This document shows, in pieces, positions 24,245 through 36,147 of a stretch of DNA of 64,000 nucleotides (position 1 is the first letter of the stretch; each line of letters starts with the position of its first letter). The DNA is taken from assembly GCA_014904985.1 (NCBI GenBank), contig MU129087.1:62001-126000 (forward strand), in the 5' to 3' direction. A program made the position numbers and the translations under genes. Origin of the DNA: Hydnum rufescens UP504. Taxonomy: Eukaryota > Basidiomycota > Agaricomycetes > Cantharellales > Hydnaceae. The notes below the pieces were generated by a model that saw only the letters and a program-made list of their open reading frames with translations, did no database searches and was not told where the DNA came from.

Positions 24245-25022
24245 CATCACAGACTCATGAGTGGGGACTACATTGACTCATGAGGGGACAGTGCCAAGTC
24301 ATGATTTGGGCATGGTCAGGGCAGGGTATTGACAATAAAACTCATGAGCTGGGGCATCCCACTCATGGGTGGGACCTGCTGACTCATGAGTTAGAGCATT
24401 AGACCCATGGGTTTGACCCCTAGACCCATGACTTTGACCCCAGACCCATGGGTTTGAGCCCTGGACTCATGAGTTGGACCCTCAGACTCATGAGTTGGGC
24501 CATCAAACTCATGAATTAGACCCTCAGATTCATGAGTTGGACCATCAAACTCATGAGTTGGACCATTAGACTCATGAGTTGGACCATCAAACTCATGAGT
24601 TGGACCATTAGACTCATGAGTTGGGTCATCAGACTCATGAGTTGGACCATTAGACTCATGAGTTAGGCATCAGACTCATGAGTTGGACTGTTAGACTCAT
24701 GAGTTAGGCATCAGACTCATGAGTTGGACTGTTAGACTCATGAGTTAGGCATCAGACTCATGAGTTTGACCCCCAGACCCATGGGTTTGACCCCTGGACT
24801 CATGAGTTGGGCCATCAGACTCATGAGTTAGGCATCAGACTCATGAGTTGGGCATCAGACTCATGAGTTGGGCCATTAGACTCATGAGTTTGACCCCCAG
24901 ACCCATGAGTTTGACCCCCAGACCCAGGGGTTTGACCCCCAGACCCAGGGGTTTGATCCCTGGACTCATGAGTTGGACCATCAGACTCATGAGTTGAACC
25001 ATCAGACCCATGAACAACCCTC
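24245..25022. repeat. Minisatellite of GACTCATGAGTTGG(A/G)CC units
   Basis: More than 30 tandem units of about 18-22 bp, mostly GACTCATGAGTTGGACCATC, with variants GACCCATGGGTTTGACCCC and AGACCCAGGGGTTTGACC. Each unit carries the 10-bp palindrome ACTCATGAGT. A 70-codon frame on the minus strand at 24821-25033 reads a THESDGP-like repeat and is a by-product of the array. Confidence 0.9.
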
Positions 25023-25034
25023 AACATTGCCATA

Positions 25035-25265
25035 TTGGGAATACACCATATATGGCAAGATTATGTAAGATTATGTAATATTTCCATATATGCTGATATT
25101 ATTCACTGGCATATTGCCATATATGGAAATCTTATGTAATTAATTATGTAATTGTATTAGGTAATGGTTACATAATACTTCTATATATAGTAATAGCACT
25201 ATAATAATATCACCATATATGGAAATATTATGTAATCATCTTACATAATATTGCCATATATGGCA
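25035..25265. repeat. Second CCATATATGG-rich stretch
   Basis: Scattered CCATATATGG (near 25047, 25112, 25214, 25254) with TTATGTAAT spacers; the unit resembles the arms at 21690-22411 but is less regular. Confidence 0.6.
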
Positions 25266-25850
25266 TACAGCAGTGATTTGAGACAAAAATGGCCATAACA
25301 TGTGAAGGAGTGCTTGGATTTTATTGAAATAACATTCCTTGGAAAGAGGGGATCAAGCTGGATTGGATGGTGGTACAAACGTCATGATCCACAAAGAATT
25401 CATGGCAGGGGGTGGGCAGGGATGTTGAAAACCAGAAATCTGAGGCAGCTCCACACTGGAGCCACCAAAATAATCATCCTCAGAGATGAGGATAGAGCAC
25501 AATGGGCTGCATCTATTGGTACAAAAATGAAGGAAATTGATGGAGAAATGGGGGAGATATGGATGCCAGCTCATCAGGGAGAAAAATGGCCATAAAACAT
25601 GAACCAGTGGACCAATCTCATTACAACCAGGACCATTGGAAAGAGGGAGTCAAGGGCTTTCATTTAACTGGAGATTTAAAAAAATTTGTCAAGGGTTCCC
25701 CCTACAATGTGAGTTAGATCCCCACAGCCCCACAGCAACAGGGACTGGATTGATTGCTTGCTGGGTCACCAAGCAATTGCATTCTATCCAGCCCCTGCAT
25801 GCTGGAGGAGGCTAGGGTAGAGCCTCAGGTATGACAGAGGTGCCACATGG
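25266..25850 (+). other. Spacer with two related segments and a 97-codon frame
   Basis: AAAAATGGCCATAACATGTGAA near 25286 recurs as AAAAATGGCCATAAAACATGAA near 25580, each followed by a GGAAAGAGGG motif about 50 bases on, so the segment is an imperfect direct repeat of about 290 bp. The frame 25302-25595 (MKECLDFIEITFLGKRG) has no recognised homology. Confidence 0.4.
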
Positions 25851-27145
25851 TGTAAGCAGGAAACAAAGGGAGGAATCCAGCCACAGTCCATGATATGGAA
25901 TCGAGAATGAAAAGAGGGGACCATGGGATCAATCCAAATGTTGAGGCTCAAAGGAATGAAGGTCTTTGGTGATAACAATCTAATGCTGTAAGCAACACCT
26001 GCCCAAGCAATAGAATAAAGAATGAATATGGGTCACAAAACCACACCTTAAGGCTCTCCTCTTGAGGCCCTAGACAAAGTGTAGTAGTCTTGGTGGAATT
26101 CACCCAAGGAACCAGCAGCAATACATCAGTGCCTCAAAACTGGGGAGGGGGAAAACTATAGAAATTTGCATCTCCTGCACTTAATATACATCACAGAAAA
26201 ATGCTATGGTAACCAGCAGAAAGGTGGGATTAAGGCAAAATGATGAAAAAGAAATCAAGTCAAAAGCTTCAAAACTGAAGGAAGTATTCCAAAATCAAGT
26301 CAGAATAGGGGAATATGGCTTAACCAAGCTATTCCTCCTCTCCTACTGAACAGAATCCCTTGGGAAATGGTGGAACTGGTCATCCTAGATGTACCCTTCG
26401 TCGGATATAAGAGGGACAGAGAATAATTTCCATTAATAAAAAAAAAAGCAGAGGCAATAATGGAATGAGACATGGGGGAGTTAAATTGTAGAGAGCTGAG
26501 TTTTAATCTGCTCGTTTTTCCCTTGGTACCATTGGATGAGGACTGTTGACAGCTTTCTAGGCATGCTTGTCCCAAACAAATTGGATCAAAACTGACTGAG
26601 AAAATTGAAAAATACTGAAGGGATATATAAAACACATAGTAAAATTGACCTGGAAGGGGCAGTTTTGATTCATTCGGCTCGTGTTTAGTATCATCGGAAA
26701 GGTGTGAATTGTAGCTTTCTGGGCACTATGTTGCTGAGTCGATCTGATCAAAACTGAGGGAGATATTCTGTGTTTACTCCTTGAGAGCACTGCATTAGCC
26801 CCTATTTGTCATGTGACAAGTCCGTGAGTTGGAATCAAGGCCTGGGGGTGTAATCCGTTGTGTTACATAATCACAATTCGTTAGAGTTGCCATTGAGGTA
26901 TGGCATAAAGAAGTGGAATATAAGGTGGCCTGTTGAAGTGCCGCAGATGAACAATAAATTGGCTTGTATGCAAGTTAAAGGAGTGGCGTGGATTCATGGG
27001 TTTTAGATGTATGGGATTTGGGCTTGTTCTCAAATGAATGATGGTGTGGGAATTGATGTCCAGATTGACATAGAAATTGGTTCATTTGATTGAAAAATTG
27101 TCCTCGGATAGGGTTTGTACATAGTAGGGATTTGTCCCTCCAACA
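25851..27145 (-). mobile_element. Solo LTR G
   Basis: TGTAAGCAGGAAACAAAGGG at 25851 to TTTGTCCCTCCAACA at 27145, a complete minus-strand LTR. Flanks (ATGG left, GCAG right) do not form a clear duplication. Parts near 26640-26760 keep CpG (for example CATTCGGCTCG), so it is younger than the 12268 copy. Confidence 0.85.
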
Positions 27146-27311
27146 GCAGGCAGCTCTGTCTCCTCAGAGGTGGTGTTGAGGATGGTGTTGAGTATGTTGC
27201 AACTCAACACTGGCAATTGCTGGGCCAGGCTAGCTCAATAAGGCAACTCCCAGTCAGTAGCATATGACAAGGGGGGGTAAGTGCAGATGTATTATGTACA
27301 TAATATATAGG

Positions 27312-27957
27312 TACTATGTAGTGCATATAAGTCCAGAGAAGCAAAAGACAACAGTGAAATTGAACAAGATTTGGAAATGCCCCATATTAAGACCTTTAAA
27401 CACCATTTGGAACCCTTCCAAGCATGGTATTGGGTGATACACTGCTCATATATATGTCTAGTCACATTGGACACAACTTGGATCATCAGGAAGGCTCTAA
27501 ATACAGAAATTTCCTTATTAGTGTAAGTTTATTTCCTCCACCACAGCTTCAAATCAGGATATTGGAGGGAGATATTTGGGGGATGATTTCCCCTAACATA
27601 TGCCCACCCCACTGGAACTTTTTCAGAAAATTCTTCCAGGATTTCCATGGGTTTCCTTATAAGGATAAGTTTGTTCTCCTTACCATAGGCTCAAATCAGC
27701 ACCTTGGAATGAGATATTTGGAGGATACTATCTCCTATCATATACCCACCATACTGGAACATTTCCAAAAATTTTAGAGCACCTTCCTTATTAGGGCAAG
27801 TTTATTTGCTTTACTGCAGGCTCAAATCAGCAGGTGAGGGTGAGATCTTTGGGCTATTACATCTCCTATTCTATGCCTACCAGGACTGGAACATTTCCGG
27901 AAATTTTCCATTCCATTTGAATTTTGGTGATATTGGCACACACAGTAAAGTATGACA
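27312..27957 (-). repeat. Copia-type LTR, truncated inverted copy
   Basis: Near-identical reverse complement of 27971-28604. Read on the minus strand it starts TGTCATACTTTACTG at 27957. It is truncated at 27312, where the unrelated TAATATATAG sequence begins. The few differences are homopolymer-length changes, such as near 27897 versus 28021. Confidence 0.85.
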
Positions 27958-27965
27958 CGACCTGC

Positions 27966-28816
27966 TGTAGTACTTTACTGTGTGTGCCAATATCACCAAA
28001 ATTCAAATGGAATGGAAAATTCCGGAATGTTCCAGTCTGGTAGGCATAGAAGGGAAGTAATAGCCCAAAGATCTCACCCTCACCTGCTGATTTGAGCCTG
28101 CAGTAAAGCAAATAAACTTGCCCTAATAAGGAAGGTGCTCTAAAATTTTTGGAAATGTTCCAGTATGGTGGGTATATGATAGGAGATAGTATCCTCCAAA
28201 TATCTCATTCCAAGGTGCTGATTTGAGCCTATGGTAAGGAGAACAAACTTATCCTTATAAGGAAACCCATGGAAATCCTGGAAGAATTTTCTGAAAAAGT
28301 TCCAGTGGGGTGGGCATATGTTAGGGGAAATCATCCCCCAAATATCTCCCTCCAATATCCTGATTTGAAGCTGTGGTGGAGGAAATAAACTTACACTAAT
28401 AAGGAAATTTCTGTATTTAGAGCCTTCCTGATGATCCAAGTTGTGTCCAATGTGACTAGACATATATATGAGCAGTGTATCACCCAATACCATGCTTGGA
28501 AGGGTTCCAAATGGTGTTTAAAGGTCTTAATATGGGGCATTTCCAAATCTTGTTCAATTTCACTGTTGTCTTTTGCTTCTCTGGACTTATATGCACTACA
28601 TAGTATTGGATGGAGCACATCCTGATAAGGAAATAAATCAGAAACATTCCAGAAACATTGGAACACAGCTAAATTAGCCAGTGCAGTCAGCATAGTCAGT
28701 GGACCATGGAGTATGGACTTAAATGAACATTCTAGTATTACATTTTGTATATAAATACCAAGCATATCGCTCAACAATAATAAGTGTTTCTAGCTAAGAG
28801 ACATTCACTCTTAACA
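27966..28816 (+). mobile_element. Copia 5' LTR
   Basis: Starts TGTAGTACTTTACTGTG and ends CTTAACA, with a TATA box (TTGTATATAAATACC, 28744-28758) and an oligo sequence CACGTTATCAGCACC directly downstream that resembles the internal-tRNA primer-binding sites of some copia elements. Its first 640 bases are duplicated in inverse at 27312-27957, with eight bases (CGACCTGC) between the two termini. Confidence 0.7.
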
Positions 28817-28861
28817 CGTTATCAGCACCACTCACTCAATAAACACTCATTCCAATTTCCT

Positions 28862-28912
28862 ATGTCCAAACACAGCATAATTGATAAGAACACCCTAAAT
28901 GGCTTCACCCAG
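28862..28912 (+). pseudogene. Copia gag, first 17 codons
   Basis: An ATG at 28862, 46 bases after the LTR end, reads MSKHSIIDKNTLNGFTQ and is then interrupted at 28913 by LTR C. Position and spacing fit the start of copia Gag. Confidence 0.5.
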
Positions 28913-29755
28913 TGTAGAAGAGAAAATGTTCTGGCCTCAAAAACCCCTTGGTTTAAGCACTTCAAGAAAATCTGCATTTTACCAGCATTGAACTCTGGAA
29001 GAGAAGTATAACCACTTATACTAAGGAAGTCCGCATTTTGGCACATGACTTAAGGGCAGGTGATCTAGTATGAGGTTAGTAAGGGGGAGATGAGTAAGAT
29101 GATTGGTAAGGCAATTAGTGAGCATGACTCAAGGATAAGGGGATTAGTAAGAGGATGAGTCATATGAAGGGTTCAGAAAGGTATAAAGAGAGGGGGGATT
29201 TAGTGTAGAGGAGCATCTGAAGAGGAGTCCCCTCCAAGGATCAAAGTGCCCTGAGGATCATTGTACCCTAGTATCCAAGTATCCATTAGTAGAGAGAATA
29301 ATATTATCTCAAACAAGGAGAAGAGTATAAAAGGGAATAAGAGAATCAGAGTGTGTCAGTCTCACTTAGTCGTGTAAGGAATAGTGGACAGTTGTAGAGT
29401 AGGAGTTGCTAGACATCCATTTCTTGGAGTTGTGTGTTTGAATCCTGAGTCTTGCAGTTGTGTCTTGAAGTGTCTTGGAAGTGTCTTGAGGTCTTGTGTT
29501 TGAATCTTGGTATCTTGCTATCCATGTTTTGAAGTATCTGAAGGTCCTGTGTTCAAATCTTGTGCTGAGCATCTATCTTGGAGTCTTGTGTTCGAGTCCT
29601 AACGTCAAACCAACAATGAAACTAGTACAAAACAACAGTTGAGTGGCACATAACCCATTGAAACTGATCTGTCCTCATCTAACACATTCTAAACAAACAA
29701 CTTATAACATTTAAAACTGATCAAAACAAATAAAGCCCATTAGGTCTCTTCTATA
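28913..29755 (+). mobile_element. LTR C between copia gag and gypsy RNase H
   Basis: TGTAGAAGAGAAAATGTTCT to TAGGTCTCTTCTATA. Left flank is copia, right flank is element C RNase H on the opposite strand, so this LTR marks a recombination or deletion junction. TATA box GAGTATAAAAGGG lies at about 29325. Confidence 0.85.
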
Positions 29756-30420
29756 CTGGCCCTGCATGTCTTGTAGCCAGCACATGCATCAGTTTGAAAT
29801 CAAACAATTGTATATACAAAATCCATCTTGACATCACCTGATTAGGTAGCCCTGGAATGTTGATAGTCTGTTTCAAGAATTTTGCATCTACTTCCACCTT
29901 GAAGTGGATGCCCATAAATCATTTCTCTGTGCCATTAGGTCTTTGTATAGACCTTTCAGCTCTAGCTGAGGTTGTGAATACCTTGACTCTGCATCATTAT
30001 TGGTGATTGAGCCAAACACAAGGGGAAATATACCATCTTCTAAAGTGTGGCATTCTATCCACCCCACTGCTATGGCTGAACTGTCTACTGCAAGGGTAAC
30101 CAAACCATAATCAGAGGTTCTTTCTCTGAGGGGTTTAACATTGGTAATTGAGATGTCCAATGACTTTCTGGTGGGCAAATCTGATGCTAATTCTTTCAAC
30201 ATTTGCATTGCTTGTGTGGCTTCTTCAGTCCATTCAAATTCCTTCATGGTCTTCTTTGTCAATTGTGTTAAAGGCTTGGCTATCTCAGCATACTTCCAGA
30301 TCCAATTTCTTGTGACTCCAACTGTTCCCAGAAAACTGTGGACTTCCTTGACATTGGTTGGCTGTGGCCAATTCAATATCTTTGTAACTATGCCATGGTG
30401 AGGGCATCTTCCTTCCATTG
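29756..30420 (-). pseudogene. Element C RT thumb and RNase H (copy 1)
   Basis: An open frame on the minus strand (29888-30457) reads HHGIVTKILNWPQPTNVKEV, FLGTVGVTRNWIWKYA and PLTQLTKKTMKEFEWTEEA, the connection region of gypsy RT, followed by an RNase H-like part (VTLAVDSSAIAVGW; ESRYSQPQLELKGLYK). The catalytic Asp in LAVDSS and the Glu of QLELKGLY are present. It stops at a frame change near 29886 and is cut by LTR C at 29756. The homologous plus-strand copy is 59158-59730. Confidence 0.85.
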
Positions 30421-31240
30421 AACACACATTTCCTACTATATTGACCAATGGCATCACTAGGACCAGCTTGTTCCCTGAGGCTGTACATCTGGCTTCTGCA
30501 AAGGTTGTGAACAGTCAATCCACTGTATGTGCAAACTCCCAAATAAATTGTCAAATATTGGGGTTCTCTGGGATCAGCTCATCTTTGTATCTTGTCTTTG
30601 GTCCTTTTCCAGCTACATCATCAACAAATGCATCTGCTTCATGTGGAATCATTGGTTTAATCATATGTCTTACTGTCTGCATAAACTCTTGCATACTGTT
30701 GGTATACCCTTGAGGTAATGATGTCAACTTTACTGGTCCCAATGGTGAATCTGATGTCATCAATTCTTGTGATTCTTCTGCCACTTGTCGTCCATCATAT
30801 CCAGCAAACAGGTCAGCAACAATATACACTGAATGTCCTACAAAGCTGTCTGTGAAATCATTGATGTTTGGGGGCAGACTTGAATCTCTAACTGACACTG
30901 CATTGAGGGGTTGAAGATCATGAACAATTTGAAAACCACCTTTTGGTTTGGCCACTGTGAACATCTGAGAACAATAAGAAGACCAGGATGTTTTGTACTT
31001 TCCTGCTGCCAACTGTTCTTTGATCATCTGTATCATTTGAGCTACAATCACCTTAGGAGGTTTGATGGGGGGCAATTCCCATGGTATATGAGGAATGGTT
31101 TCCATAACATAATCTGGAAAATATTCAGGTTTGAAGATGCCTCTTTCAGATTTGTCAAAAGCCAATCCTTTTTCTTGTTGAGCCACTGCATGAAGAAGCA
31201 AATCAAGTTCTTGTTCTGTCAGAAAATCATCAGGTATGTT
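30421..31240 (-). pseudogene. Element C reverse transcriptase (copy 1)
   Basis: Minus-strand frame 30551-31201 encodes gypsy RT fingers and palm: SQMFTVAKPKGGFQIVHDLQ, NAVSVRDSSLPP, IVADLFAGYDGRQ (first catalytic Asp), LTSLPQGYTNS and AFVDDVAGKG (about 30613-30642), the two-Asp active site, still intact. A frameshift near 30550 separates it from the thumb. It is nearly identical to 38290-39050. It would have copied element RNA into DNA in cytoplasmic particles. Confidence 0.9.
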
Positions 31241-32841
31241 TGAAATGATCTTCTTTATTCATTCAGGTGTTAATTTCTTGGTGTATCAAAAGTCCTTTAA
31301 TTGTGGAGGATGCGTAGGCAATGGGGAAAGATTTAATGATGGTAAATCCTTGTATGGTTCTCATATGACTGATCTCTGAGTTACTCCAAGTGGAACAGGA
31401 TTTTTCTTCTTATCCACTGTCTTGTACTGTGTCTTATGGTTGGTCTGTATGATCTGGGCTAAGTGTTGGCTGGCTACTTGACTTATTTCTTGAGGCAGGT
31501 GGCTTCTTCTGTATGTGAGCTTCAAGGTTGTTTTCTGAAAATGAGGCTGATGATCTCCATGCATTTTGTAGATTTTTTGCAGTGATTCCATGCTTGTTCA
31601 CCAAAGCATCCATGGCATACTTGGTTTCCTTCAATTATTCAACCTTCCTCTTTACCTCTGGGAGTCATAAGGCTTCTGAAAGTTCTCTTCCAAATGTTGG
31701 GATTGAAGGAGCATCTCCTTGTAATGAACTATATGATGGGGTGGCCTTCACACTCTGGTATTGGTCCAACATCATCTCTTCTTCTGTTGTGCTGGTGGGT
31801 TCATGTTCTATAGGTGATTTTGGTGGAATGACTGAAATGGAGTTGACTAGCTTTGTCTTTTCTCATGATTCATTCACTAGTGCTTGCATTAGTAGTGATG
31901 ATTGGTCCATATCTCCATTCTGGAAAGCCTGGATTGTCATTCCTCCTTGTCCTTCTTTTACTCCATATGATATCTGGGCACCCATATCCATAAGCCAAGG
32001 TTGACCTAACAAGACATCATGGTCTGCAAATTTCCCATTTTTTACATGAAGAAATGATGATCAAAATGTATTCCACCTATTTCTACTTGGACATCTCGAC
32101 AACATCCTAGTAGAGGTTCAGGTCCACTATTGATTCCTTGAAGTGACCATTGCTCTCCATCATGATCCATTGGATGTTCAGCTTTTCCATGGCCTCACTT
32201 GAGATTAGATTCAATTCAGATCCTGAGTTGATCATAAGAGACACATCTTCTCTTCCCATCACCTTGCCATTAACCTTCCCTGTGGCCACTGTGAACATCC
32301 TCCTTGGTTTTGCATGGATCAGATGAGTCCTATACAACCATTCCCAAGGTTCCTTTGCATCTCCTTCAAACTCAGATCCTTCTTCTGATGATTCATCTGA
32401 TGATTCACTAATTTCTCCTTCTGTGTATGCTGCAGAGTTCACAGTAAGAGGGTCCCTATGCTTGCTTGTTGGTTCCCTTTTTAACTTTAGTCCAGCAGCA
32501 AACAACTTAGCAGGCCCAGGTGCTATCCCAAGAAAGTCCCCTAAAGATATTTCTATCTTTTGATTTAATACCTTTTTTACTACTTCCTTGTCTTCACACA
32601 CATCCTGAAACTCTGTTGTAAACTTGAATGCTGGTCCACTCTTAGGCAAATGTTTCTCTGGAGAGTCCACTTCCATTTCTATGTCCTCCTGTTGAATGTT
32701 GTTTTTGAACTTGACATTCTTTGTCTTTTCTTCTGTTCTTTTGGGAGTGGTTCCTTGGGTTTATGATTTCTTTGCAATATCACCACTTGGGGATGTTTCT
32801 CTTCAGGTTCCTGAGTATCAGCTGATGGAGTCTTTGTCCTT
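31241..32841 (-). pseudogene. Element C protease and gag-pol linker (copy 1)
   Basis: Minus strand: FEYQ-like linker with MEVDSPEKHLPKSGPAFKFT (from 32676), an acidic stretch (SESSDESSEEGSEFEGD), then a retropepsin-like site MINSGSELNLISSEAMEKL (about 32218-32232) in which the catalytic Asp is Asn. Next is GAQISYGVKEGQGGMTIQAF and a spacer leading to RT. A one-base difference near 32166 shifts the frame relative to 39869-40504. The left end of gag is cut at 32841, at the same point where gag stops at 37291. The antisense 158-codon frame at 31528-32004 is a shadow. Confidence 0.8.
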
Positions 32842-33152
32842 ATCCAGACTTCGACTCAATAGAAAGTGAAAGAGTCGGACTTAAGGGACACACAGAGTAA
32901 AAGAAATGAAGTTAAAATCTTCAAAACTGATGGAGATATTCCAATTTCACGATACAAGGGAGATTGACACATTACATGCTATTCCTCCTTTAAAACTGGA
33001 TAAGTTCCCTTAAGGAAAAGTGGAATAGGTCACCCTGAGGGTCTTCTCCATCGGACATAAGAGGGCCAGAAGTAATTTGCTATTTTGAATGGTGAGCAAG
33101 GGGGGAGTCATGGGGAGGGAGTTGTCTTGTGAAAAATGGAGTTTGTGTCCGC

Positions 33153-34519
33153 TGTTGGAGGGATAATCCCTACACCATAGAATCCTCATCCTAGGCCCAT
33201 TTTCCCTATGACGAATCAATTATATGTCACCATGCTCATTTAATTTTATTGCCATTCATTTATTCAAGAAATCAATTGGATTCCTACCCTTTCCAACCCA
33301 TAATATCGCCTCATTCCTTTACCATGTCCACCAGTCAATGTATTGACTATCCGTCGGACTTCAACAGTCCTCATCAAAAAGGGCAGTTTATGCCCTACTT
33401 CAAGTCCATTTTCTTTGGACAAGGCAATTCAACTTGCCATCTTTCTTCAAGACTGGGTGACTTGCCTGTTCTTCCAAGTCATCCTACTGCCTTAAGGCAA
33501 CAGATTGTGATTATGTAATGATGCGGACTGGGCCTAGTTCCAATTCTGGACTCGCAGATTCGTCACATGATCCAGATAGGGGCTGCACTACTCTGAAGGA
33601 GTATTTTTCGAATTTCTCCATCAGTTTTGATTGTATCGACTCGAAACGACCGCTCCAGAAAGATACGAATCGTACCTATCGAACGGTACCAAACACGAAA
33701 CGAACGGATCAAAGATGCGGTCCCTGTAACAATATCTTGCCATGATTCATACTCTGAAGGAGTATTTTTTGAATTTCTCTGTCAGTTTTGATCGGATCGA
33801 CTCGAAATGACCATGCCCTGAAAGCTGTTAAAGATGTGCATCGAACAGTACCAAGGGCAAAACGAGCAGATGCGAACTCCATTTTTCACAAGACAACTCC
33901 CTCCCCATGACTCCCCTTTGCTCCACCATTCAAAATAGCAAATTACTTCCGGCCCTCTTATGTCCGATGGAGAAGACCCTCAGGGCAACTATTCCACCTT
34001 TCCTTAAGGACCTTGTCCAGGTTTGAAGGGAATAGCATGTAATGTGTCAATCTCCCCTTTTATCTTGAAATTGTAATATCTCCATCAGTTTTGAAGATTT
34101 TAACTTGATTTCTTTTTCTCTGTGTGTCCCTTAAGTCCGACTTTTTCACTTTCTATTGAGTCGAAGTCTGGATTGTATATTAGGTGCAGCTAGCACACAA
34201 ATTCATTAGTTCTCCCCTCCCTCCAGTTTGAAGCTCCTTGAACAGCTGCTGGTCCCTGGGTGATTTCTCACTAAAAAAGTGAATTCTAACTACACTTTGA
34301 CTAAGGTCTCAAGAAGAGATTCTTAGGGTGTGGTAATTTGACTGAAAGACACATTCTCACTTAATTGCTTGGGCTTTGTTGGCTCACTGCAATTTCCCTG
34401 TTCAAAAGACCTTCCCCACTTGAACCTGAACATCCGGATTAGATCTGTGATCCCCTCTTTTGTCCCCAGCTCAACATCGTGGACAGTAGTTGGATTGGTT
34501 AATAACCATCCTGCTTACA
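33153..34519 (+). mobile_element. Solo LTR A with CCGC duplication
   Basis: A complete 1367-bp LTR (TGTTGGAGGGATAATCCC to CATCCTGCTTACA) flanked by CCGC at 33149-33152 and 34520-34523. It retains many CpG sites, for example around 33640-33700, and is among the youngest copies. It contains the short inverted pair GGACTT...AAGTCC at about 33356-33408. Confidence 0.9.
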
Positions 34520-34838
34520 CCGCTCATTTTGCCCTTAGTATCATTTGATGCACCGTTCAACAGCTTCAGGGTGTGGTACTCATGAATGAATCTGATAAGA
34601 ATTGGCTTCAAAAATCAAGAAATACTCCCTTCAGAGTAATGAATCATGGCAAGATATTGTTACAGGACCGCATTTTTGATCCATTTGTTTCGTGTTTGGT
34701 ACCGTTCGATAGGTACGATCTAATCCTTCTGGGAGCAGTTGTGTTGAGTCGATCTATCAAAAATGACCCAAGAAATTCAAAAAACCTCCTTCAGAGTAGT
34801 GCAAGCCACCCTAATCTGGATCATGTGACAGGATCCAC

Positions 34839-35720
34839 TGTAGAAGAGAAAATGTCTGGTTCAAAACCCCTTGGTTATAACCCCTTCCAAGAAAAATCTA
34901 GCATCTACCAGCATGAACTCCTGGAAAAAGAAGTATAACCACCTTATACTAAGGAAGTCCACATTTTGGCAGCATGACTAAAGGCCAGGTGAATCTAGCA
35001 ACGGGTTAGTAAGGAGGGAGATGGTAAGACAATTGTTAAACGATTAGTGAGCTTGACTAAGGGTGAATAAGGGGATTAGTAAGTGGATGAGTCATTGTGA
35101 GAGGGTTCATGAGAGGTATAAAGAGGGGGAATTGTAGTGACAGGAGGAGCATCGTGAAGGACAGAGTTTTTCCCCTCCCAAGGATCAGGTGCTCCCTGAG
35201 GTCCATTGTACCCTAGTATCCAGTACCATTGAGTAGAGAGAATACATAGTACTCTCAAACAAGGAGAAGAGTATAAAAGGGAATAAGAGAATCAGAGTGT
35301 GTCAGTCTTGCTTAGTCATGTAAGTATAGTGGATAGTTGTAGAACCCTCAGAGTAGGAGTTGCTAGACATCCATTCTTGAAGCGTGTGTTCAAATCTTAG
35401 TCTTGTCAGTTTGTCTGGAAAAAAAGTGTCTTGGGAAGTGTCTTAAGGTCTTGTGTTTCGAATATGGGGTGTCTTGCTATCTGTGTTTGGATGTATCTGA
35501 AGGCCTGTGTTCAAATCTTTTGCTTGAGTCATCTATCTTCGGAGTCTTGTGTTCGAGTCCTAAGGTCAAACCAAACAACAAAAACTAGTACAAACAACAG
35601 TTGAGGTGGCCACATAACCATCAAAACTGAATCTGTCCTCGCTAACACATTCTAACAAAACACTTATAAACATTTTAGCTAGATCAAACAAATAAAAGCC
35701 CATTTAGGTCTCTTCCTATA
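34839..35720 (+). mobile_element. LTR C inside LTR A
   Basis: TGTAGAAGAGAAAATGTCTG to TTCCTATA, flanked by CCAC and CCGT, decayed forms of CCGC. The same flanks in reverse (ACGG, GTGG) border 62298-63155, so both are descendants or readings of one insertion. Many one-base insertions versus other copies suggest low sequence quality. Confidence 0.8.
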
Positions 35721-36147
35721 CCGTGAGTCCCGAATCGGGAACTTAGGCTCAGTCTCGTTCAATTATCACATCAATCCCGCCCTTAAGGCCCAGTAGGTGG
35801 CTTGGCAGAACAGACCAAGCCATACAGTCTTGAGGAAGAATGGCAAGTTGGAATTGCCTTGTCCAAAAGAAAATACTTGAAGATAGGGCATACCACTGCC
35901 CCTTTTGATGGGACTGTTGAAGTCCGACAAATCAGTCAATAAATTTGACTCGTGGACCATGGTAAAGGAACTGAAGGTGGTAATATGATAGGGAAAGGGG
36001 TCGGGAATGCCAATTGATTATCTTGAACATAAATAGACATGATCGAAAAATTAAATGGAGTGCAAAAGCTGACAATATAATGATTCGTTCGTAAGGAAAT
36101 GGCCCTTGGATAGGATTCTATGGTGTAGGGATTTATCCCTCCCAACA

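Larger units (their letters stand above)
32842..36147 (-). mobile_element. LTR A (minus), interrupted by LTR A and LTR C
   Basis: Pieces 32842-33152, 34520-34838 and 35721-36147 read on the minus strand as one LTR A that lacks its 3' end beyond GTCTGGAT. It ends CCCAACA at 36147, followed by ATGC (GCAT on the other strand). It is the inverse of 61893-63472, including both nested insertions. Confidence 0.8.

Noticed and set aside
24245..25022. Possible CRISPR-like array
   Set aside because: Units are contiguous with no unique spacers, and the genome is eukaryotic; it is a minisatellite.
24821..25033. Repetitive THESDGP-like peptide frame
   Set aside because: Produced by translating the minisatellite; no start context or gene structure.
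27424..27777. A 117-codon frame with an identical twin on the other strand at 28140-28493
   Set aside because: Both lie in the mirrored copia LTR arms; the identity reflects the inverted repeat, not protein conservation.
31528..32004. Plus-strand 158-codon frame, conserved at 39355-39831
   Set aside because: It is antisense to the element C protease-RT linker, which has recognisable protein on the minus strand; the two copies are simply near-identical DNA.
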